From Bacteroidota bacterium (GTDB lineage Bacteria > Bacteroidota > Bacteroidia > Chitinophagales > Chitinophagaceae): 38,319 bases of DNA. Below, piece after piece: positions 33,980-38,319 of the stretch (position 1 is the stretch's first letter; each line of letters begins with the position of its first letter). The notes under the pieces are model-generated. The model had not been told where the DNA came from. It saw nothing but the letters and a program-made list of their open reading frames with translations, and did no database searches. Location of the stretch: contig JAFDXY010000017.1 in the NCBI GenBank assembly GCA_018267725.1, positions 1 through 38,319 of the forward strand. The letters are read 5' to 3'. Both the position numbers and the translations under genes were made by a program.

Positions 33980-34014
33980 AAGTATCTTGTGTTTTTATAA
34001 TAAACACAATACTT
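33980..34014 (+). promoter_or_regulatory. Inverted repeat ending exactly at the start codon of the DapA-family gene
   Basis: TTGTGTTT (33987-33994) pairs with AAACACAA (34002-34009) around a 7-nt loop, and AAGTA (33980-33984) pairs with TACTT (34010-34014); only a 2-nt bulge interrupts the stem. The ATG follows at 34015. It could be an operator for a catabolic regulator or an mRNA hairpin limiting initiation. Confidence 0.5.
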
Positions 34015-34935
34015 ATGTCTTTTACATGGAAAGGAGTTTTTCCTGCTCTTACAACTAAATTCACAAATCAAGATGAATTAGATCTTCCTTTATTCAACAA
34101 AAATTTGCAAACCCAAATTGCTGCAGGTGTTAATGGCATTATTTTAGGCGGTACTTTAGGCGAAGCAAGTGTTTTAACAAATAATGAAAAAGAAACATTA
34201 GTAAAATTTGCAATTGAAAAAGCCGAAGGGAAAGTACCTGTAATTTTAAATATTGCCGAGGGTTCTACCAAAGCTGCTTTACAAGCTGCAAGTGATGCAA
34301 AAAAATGGAGTGCAGCGGGTTTAATGTTGTTGCCGCCTATGCGTTATAAAAGTGATCATAGAGAAACCGTTACTTATTTTCAAACAATAGCTTCTTCTAC
34401 CGATTTGCCTATAATGATTTATAATAACCCTGTTGATTATAAAATTGAAGTAACACTTGAAATGTTTGCAGAATTAGTAAACTATAAAAACATAAATGCA
34501 ATTAAAGAATCTACCAGAGAAATTAGTAATGTAACCAAAATGCTAAATGCTTTTGGCGATAGGTTTAAAATTTTATGCGGTGTAGATACTTTGGCAATGG
34601 AAGAGTTAATAATGGGTGCACATGGTTGGGTAGCAGGTTTAGTGTGTGCATTTCCGGCAGAAACCGTTGCAATTTATAAATTGGTTAAAGCAGAAAGATA
34701 TGAAGAAGCATTAAAAATTTATCGTTGGTTTATGCCTTTGTTGGAATTGGATTTACATTCAAAATTAGTTCAATATATAAAATTAGCAGAAACTAAAACA
34801 GGAATAGGTAGTGAAGATGTACGTGCCCCACGCTTAACATTAATTGGAGAAGAAAGAGAACGTGTTTTAAAAATTATTGAAAACGGAATTGCCTCAAAAC
34901 CAACATTGCCCGATTACCTTTCTATTAAATTATAA
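34015..34935 (+). CDS. Dihydrodipicolinate synthase (DapA) family lyase
   Basis: A 306-residue (beta/alpha)8 class I aldolase of the DapA/NAL family. The Schiff-base lysine is Lys164 (NAIKESTRE) and the catalytic tyrosine Tyr136 (MIYNNP). GGTLGE at 45-50 replaces the GTTGE of true DapA, which argues against lysine synthesis. The gene is followed at 25 nt by an aldehyde dehydrogenase of the 2-oxoglutarate-semialdehyde type. Together they fit the last two steps of hydroxyproline or sugar-acid breakdown: deamination or dehydration to 2-oxoglutarate semialdehyde, then oxidation. Which substrate is used is not decided by what is visible here. Confidence 0.88.
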   Translation: MSFTWKGVFPALTTKFTNQDELDLPLFNKNLQTQIAAGVNGIILGGTLGEASVLTNNEKETLVKFAIEKAEGKVPVILNIAEGSTKAALQAASDAKKWSAAGLMLLPPMRYKSDHRETVTYFQTIASSTDLPIMIYNNPVDYKIEVTLEMFAELVNYKNINAIKESTREISNVTKMLNAFGDRFKILCGVDTLAMEELIMGAHGWVAGLVCAFPAETVAIYKLVKAERYEEALKIYRWFMPLLELDLHSKLVQYIKLAETKTGIGSEDVRAPRLTLIGEERERVLKIIENGIASKPTLPDYLSIKL

Positions 34936-34960
34936 TTTATATTATTAAAATAAATAAACT

Positions 34961-36445
34961 GTGATTGATAACACACTCGAAGAAATTGAATTGGCTGTAA
35001 CCCAATCTTGGCAAGCTTTTCAAACATATAGTAAAAAATCTTTACAAGAAAGAGCTGCTTTCCTAAAAGCCATAGCTGTTGAATTAGCTTTAGTTGAAGA
35101 AATATTAGTTAGTACAGCTATGCAAGAAACCAATCTTCCACAAGCAAGATTAAAAAATGAATTAGCAAGAACTATTTTTCAATTAAACAGTTATGCAGAT
35201 GCTTGTGTAAAAGGAGACTGGTTAGAAATTAGAATAGATACCGCCATTGCAGAAAGAAACCCACCCAAACCTGATATAAGAAAAATGTTAGTGCCTTTAG
35301 GCCCTGTGGTTGTATTTGGTGCAAGTAACTTTCCTTTTGCTTATTCAACTGCAGGCGGAGATACTGCTACAGCTTTTGCAGCAGGTTGCACCGTTATTGT
35401 AAAAGCACATCCGGCACATGCAAAAACTTCCGAAATAGCTGCTACTGCTATATTTCAGGCTGCTGCTAAAACAAATATGCCACATGGTGTATTTGCACAT
35501 ATTTATGGTGCTTCTATAAATGTGGGCAAAACTTTAGTTACCCATACATTAGTTAAAGCTGTTGGTTTTACAGGTTCTTATGCAGGAGGAAAACAATTGT
35601 TTGATTGGGCTAACCAACGCAAAGAACCTATTCCTGTTTTTGCAGAAATGGGAAGTATTAACCCTGTTTTTTTATTGCCGGAAAAATTAAATCAATCGGC
35701 TGTTGATATTGCTAAAATGTATGCTGCATCTATAACATTAGGAGTTGGGCAATTTTGCACCAACCCAGGGTTAATAATAGCAATACAATCAAACGCATTA
35801 AATATTTTTATTAATTGTTTAGGTGAAGAAATAAAAAAAATTGCTCCTGCAACTATGTTACATCAAGGCATTGCCAATGCTTATGCTGAAAAGAAAACAA
35901 AAGCATTACAACAAAAAAATGTAACTACTGTGGCTGAAAGTGTTGCTCAGCCTGCACAAAATCAAGGTCAGCCAACTATTGCCACTGTTAATGCAAAAAC
36001 TTTTTTAGAAAATAAAATTTTGCATGAAGAAGTATTTGGCCCTTATTCATTAATTGTGCAATGTAATAATGAAGATGAAATGCTAACTATTGCACAACAT
36101 ATAGAAGGACAATTAACAAGTACTTTAATGGCTACTGAAAATGATATTATAAAAAACAATCAATTAATTGAAGTTATAAAAAACTTGTGTGGAAGAATAA
36201 TTGTAAACAGTGTACCAACCGGTGTTGAAGTTTGTTACAGCATGCAGCATGGGGGACCATTTCCTGCAACAACCGATAGCAGATTTACTTCTGTAGGTGC
36301 AGATGCTATTAAACGTTTTGCACGCCCACTTTCTTTTCAAAATTGGGATGATAATTTATTACCCGATGAATTAAAAAATAATAATCCGTTAAATATTTGG
36401 AGAATGATAAACAATGAGTGGACGAAGGATAGTGCAAATAGGTAA
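34961..36445 (+). CDS. NADP-type aldehyde dehydrogenase, probably 2-oxoglutarate semialdehyde dehydrogenase
   Basis: A 494-residue aldehyde dehydrogenase starting at GTG 34961. Catalytic residues are Cys266 (GVGQFCTNPG), Glu229 (VFAEMGSINP), Asn123 (GASNFPFAYS) and Lys148 (VIVKAHPAHAKTS). This set, with VGFTGSYAGGKQLFDWA and RPLSFQNW near the C-terminus, is typical of the alpha-ketoglutarate semialdehyde dehydrogenases. It would oxidise the semialdehyde made by the upstream DapA-family lyase to 2-oxoglutarate, feeding the TCA cycle. No ATG gives a sensible start, and GTG aligns with the family N-terminus. A hairpin with a T-run follows. Confidence 0.88.
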   Translation: MIDNTLEEIELAVTQSWQAFQTYSKKSLQERAAFLKAIAVELALVEEILVSTAMQETNLPQARLKNELARTIFQLNSYADACVKGDWLEIRIDTAIAERNPPKPDIRKMLVPLGPVVVFGASNFPFAYSTAGGDTATAFAAGCTVIVKAHPAHAKTSEIAATAIFQAAAKTNMPHGVFAHIYGASINVGKTLVTHTLVKAVGFTGSYAGGKQLFDWANQRKEPIPVFAEMGSINPVFLLPEKLNQSAVDIAKMYAASITLGVGQFCTNPGLIIAIQSNALNIFINCLGEEIKKIAPATMLHQGIANAYAEKKTKALQQKNVTTVAESVAQPAQNQGQPTIATVNAKTFLENKILHEEVFGPYSLIVQCNNEDEMLTIAQHIEGQLTSTLMATENDIIKNNQLIEVIKNLCGRIIVNSVPTGVEVCYSMQHGGPFPATTDSRFTSVGADAIKRFARPLSFQNWDDNLLPDELKNNNPLNIWRMINNEWTKDSANR

Positions 36446-36451
36446 TTATTT

Positions 36452-36504
36452 CTTATACGTTTAAAAATGTGCGAACATTGTTGAAGGATGTGTATAAGTT
36501 TTTT
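36452..36504 (+). terminator. Candidate terminator after the lyase-dehydrogenase operon
   Basis: Outer stem CTTATAC (36452-36458) with GTATAAG (36492-36498), directly followed by six T (36499-36504). Inside is a small hairpin, AATGT (36466-36470) and ACATT (36475-36479), closed by a GCGA tetraloop of the GNRA type. The branched shape is unusual for a terminator, so this is tentative. Confidence 0.4.
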
Positions 36505-36524
36505 CTCATTCAACATTAAAATAA

Positions 36525-36556
36525 TTTGTTTTTAATTTTTATACATTGTAGTTTAG
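36525..36556 (+). promoter_or_regulatory. Putative promoter for the right-edge secreted protein
   Basis: TTTG (36525-36528), a 20-nt spacer, then TAGTTTAG (36549-36556), one mismatch from TAnnTTTG. The predicted leader is about 25 nt before the ATG at 36588. Confidence 0.4.
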
Positions 36557-36587
36557 CTGTGTTGTTTTTACCATAAACCAACTGACT

Positions 36588-38319
36588 ATGCACCAACGCT
36601 ACACTTTATCTTTATTGCTTATGGTTGCATGTATTGCAACCGCTAATGCCCAAACCCATGCGGGGGGGGGTAAACAACAACAGGTAACAATACCTGTAAC
36701 AGCCCAAACAGCCAACAATGCCCAAACGGAATACTTGCCCGTATTTGCAGGCAGCCGCTACAATATAGAGGCAAGTTTTACCGCAACTGCCAAAAAAACA
36801 ACATTAAGTAAAATTTTAAAAGCTGCAGGCTTGGCAACTGCCACATACCAAACCACCCAAAACATAGCTTGGGGCAAAGGCCAGTTAAAAACCGCCAACC
36901 CCAATTGGTTAATACCCGCAGGTTTAGGTGTAGCATTGGGGGCAGATAAATTATTACCTCATAAAAAAGCAATAGCCTATATACGCTATACTTTATACAA
37001 TACCGATACCGCTATACAACAAGTGTATATAGAACCCGTAAGCGGTAATAAAAAACCTGTTGTTTTTAATGGCACAGTACCTGCAAACGGTTTTTTAACG
37101 GTAGCGTTTTTAAATACAAAACTTATACCCGTAACGGGCGGTAATATTACCGTAAGCATACAGCAGTTTACAGATGATGATAACCTGCCTGTTGTTAAAA
37201 AAATATTAGATACCCAATTACTGCTGCCCGAAAAAAAAGCATTGGTACTGCCCCAAATAGAGCCTGTGCCGCCTGTTTTGCCTGCATTGTATGCAGTAGC
37301 AGAAAGTACTGCCGTTATAGTAAACCCCATTACAAAAAAAGGTAATAGCCATAATACTTACAACCCACCTGCTGCAACACCCTTAAAAACACAAAGCAGT
37401 ATAAACAAAACCCTGCATTTACCAAACCCTTTACCGCAACCTGTTGTGCCCGAAACACCTACAATACCTTTGCCGTTTTTTTTGTGGGAAGCTTTACCAC
37501 CCAAACGTTTTGTAATTAATGAGGAAGAACCCGAACCTGAGCCGATTGATGACGGCGAGCATTATGCTTTGTTTGATGATAGTTACTCTATACATTCCGG
37601 ATGGGGACCGCCTTTGCCAGATGTAACTGTTGTATCTCCGCCTTCACCTCAACCTCCTCCTCCAGACCCTTCATACCCAAGTTATGATGATGGTGGAGGC
37701 GGAGATGGTGGTGGTGGTGGTGATGATGGCGATGGAAGTGGAAGTGGAGATAACGCTCCGAGTCCTTGTGTTACATTAGATACTCAGTACATGGATGAAA
37801 AATATTTTGAAGCGTTAACTAATACTCAAGGTTTTGGGCCTTGGGTTACTGCCGGAAGTGATTTATTGAATTATTTAGCCGATATGCAATTCACTGATTT
37901 AATGAATTCGTTACCCAATCAACCAATAATTCATTATAATGAGGCTCCTCCAGGTTATCATATAGATGCAGATGGGAAGATGTTTGACGATTCAACTGGT
38001 GAACAGGTAGATGGATCAACAGCATTAAATGGTATTGATATTTATATATCAAAGACTGCATTTAAGGACCCTACAAATAGGATGTATACTTTAGGTCATG
38101 AATTAATGCATGCTTATATCATACAAAACTTTCCAAACGATTTTACATATGAAGAAGCGGAGTATATGTGTCAACTTTATGAAGTTGTAATTGCGGGAAA
38201 ACTATTCGGGGCAACTGAAGCATTTAATAAGGTGATAGATGCCGAAAAATATAGAATAAAAAAAGGGATAGCAAATAATAGTGAGAAACTAAATAATTTT
38301 AATAATAATAATCTAAAAC
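36588..38319 (+). CDS. Secreted modular protein with C-terminal zinc-peptidase-like HELMH motif, incomplete
   Basis: The frame runs open for 577 codons from ATG 36588 to the window end, so the C-terminus is missing. Residues 1-22 form a signal peptide (MHQRYTLSLLLMVACIATANAQ). A G9 tract encodes Gly26-Gly28. About 30-230 form a beta-rich body, then a proline-rich region (about 230-365) and a Gly/Asp linker (about 366-390). The C-terminal part (from Cys394) contains HELMH at 504-508 in TLGHELMHAY, the HExxH zinc-peptidase motif, followed by an acidic helix (Glu522, Glu523, Glu525) that could supply the third ligand. The body uses C-ending codons (CCC, GCC, ACC) far more than its neighbours, while the C-terminal part is AT-rich again. 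This resembles a polymorphic toxin or surface effector; function unproven. Confidence 0.75.
   Translation, partial: MHQRYTLSLLLMVACIATANAQTHAGGGKQQQVTIPVTAQTANNAQTEYLPVFAGSRYNIEASFTATAKKTTLSKILKAAGLATATYQTTQNIAWGKGQLKTANPNWLIPAGLGVALGADKLLPHKKAIAYIRYTLYNTDTAIQQVYIEPVSGNKKPVVFNGTVPANGFLTVAFLNTKLIPVTGGNITVSIQQFTDDDNLPVVKKILDTQLLLPEKKALVLPQIEPVPPVLPALYAVAESTAVIVNPITKKGNSHNTYNPPAATPLKTQSSINKTLHLPNPLPQPVVPETPTIPLPFFLWEALPPKRFVINEEEPEPEPIDDGEHYALFDDSYSIHSGWGPPLPDVTVVSPPSPQPPPPDPSYPSYDDGGGGDGGGGGDDGDGSGSGDNAPSPCVTLDTQYMDEKYFEALTNTQGFGPWVTAGSDLLNYLADMQFTDLMNSLPNQPIIHYNEAPPGYHIDADGKMFDDSTGEQVDGSTALNGIDIYISKTAFKDPTNRMYTLGHELMHAYIIQNFPNDFTYEEAEYMCQLYEVVIAGKLFGATEAFNKVIDAEKYRIKKGIANNSEKLNNFNNNNLK
36662..36670 (+). 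repeat. G9 homopolymer tract near the 5' end of the secreted protein gene
   Basis: Nine consecutive G at codons 25-28, just after the predicted signal peptide, in an AT-rich genome. With nine G the frame is open to the window end. With ten G, TAA follows at once; with eight G a TAA comes five codons after the tract. This is the layout of a slipped-strand on/off switch. Confidence 0.85.

Noticed and set aside
36986..37330. Minus-strand open frame of 114 codons inside the right-edge gene
   Set aside because: It is antisense to a continuous 577-codon frame with signal peptide and motifs; the long antisense frame follows from the locally higher GC content.
38289..38319. AAT trinucleotide run at the window end as a possible repeat locus
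   Set aside because: It encodes a short Asn run in an AT-rich gene end and is too short to call a microsatellite.
1..38319. CRISPR array, tRNA, rRNA or insertion sequence
   Set aside because: I saw no regularly spaced repeats, no tRNA-like cloverleaf, no rRNA sequence and no transposase frame.

Overview
The window looks like a chromosomal segment of an AT-rich (roughly 32% GC) member of the Bacteroidota, most likely the Chitinophagaceae or a close relative. The grounds are the gene families (an 839-residue PIG-L deacetylase beside a sodium:solute symporter, short secreted MKK... proteins, S41 peptidase, GYF_2 protein), the near absence of Shine-Dalgarno sequences, and many Bacteroidota-type promoter boxes (TAnnTTTG, sometimes with TTTG 18-20 nt upstream) just before start codons. 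The family-level assignment is inference. I saw no rRNA, tRNA, CRISPR array or complete insertion sequence.

Layout. 1-2.5 kb: an incomplete secreted repeat protein diverges from rpsA; the gap between them holds a nested inverted repeat. 2.6-7.1 kb: PIG-L deacetylase, two tiny membrane-protein genes and an SSS symporter, probably one operon. 7.1-10.4 kb: a small membrane protein, a cytoplasmic GH13 enzyme, an SRPBCC protein and an ABC-2 permease. 10.5-13.8 kb: a Xre-RES toxin-antitoxin pair whose last gene overlaps folK, then a deoxynucleoside kinase and an MFS transporter. 13.8-19.9 kb: housekeeping and metabolic genes (YkgJ-type protein, fatty acid hydroxylase family, sugar nucleotidyltransferase, PLP enzyme, lipB, rluD). 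19.9-22.3 kb: a two-gene type II restriction-modification system whose endonuclease closely matches HincII (GTYRAC). 22.3-31.98 kb: FkbM methyltransferase, bioB, a zinc alcohol dehydrogenase, a GlcD-type oxidase, pckA, and a three-gene unit with murQ and a BadF-type amino-sugar kinase (cell-wall sugar recycling). 32.1-36.4 kb: S41 peptidase, GYF_2 protein, and a DapA-family lyase paired with a 2-oxoglutarate-semialdehyde-type dehydrogenase. From 36.588 kb to the window end runs one open frame for a secreted protein with a G9 tract near its start, a Pro/Gly-rich linker and a C-terminal HELMH zinc-peptidase motif.

Most noteworthy: (1) the right-edge protein. Its layout (secretion signal, conserved-looking body, linker, peptidase-like C-terminus) resembles polymorphic toxins or surface effectors, and gain or loss of one G in the tract brings an immediate stop, as expected for phase variation. 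(2) The intact HincII-like system; I counted only four GTYRAC sites in the window. (3) The toxin-antitoxin promoter, where TGTCA/TGACA arms bracket the -7 box, and the coupling of this module to folK. (4) Two structured, relatively GC-rich intergenic elements and a hairpin ending exactly at a start codon.

All assignments come from reading the sequence and recalling protein families; no database search was run.
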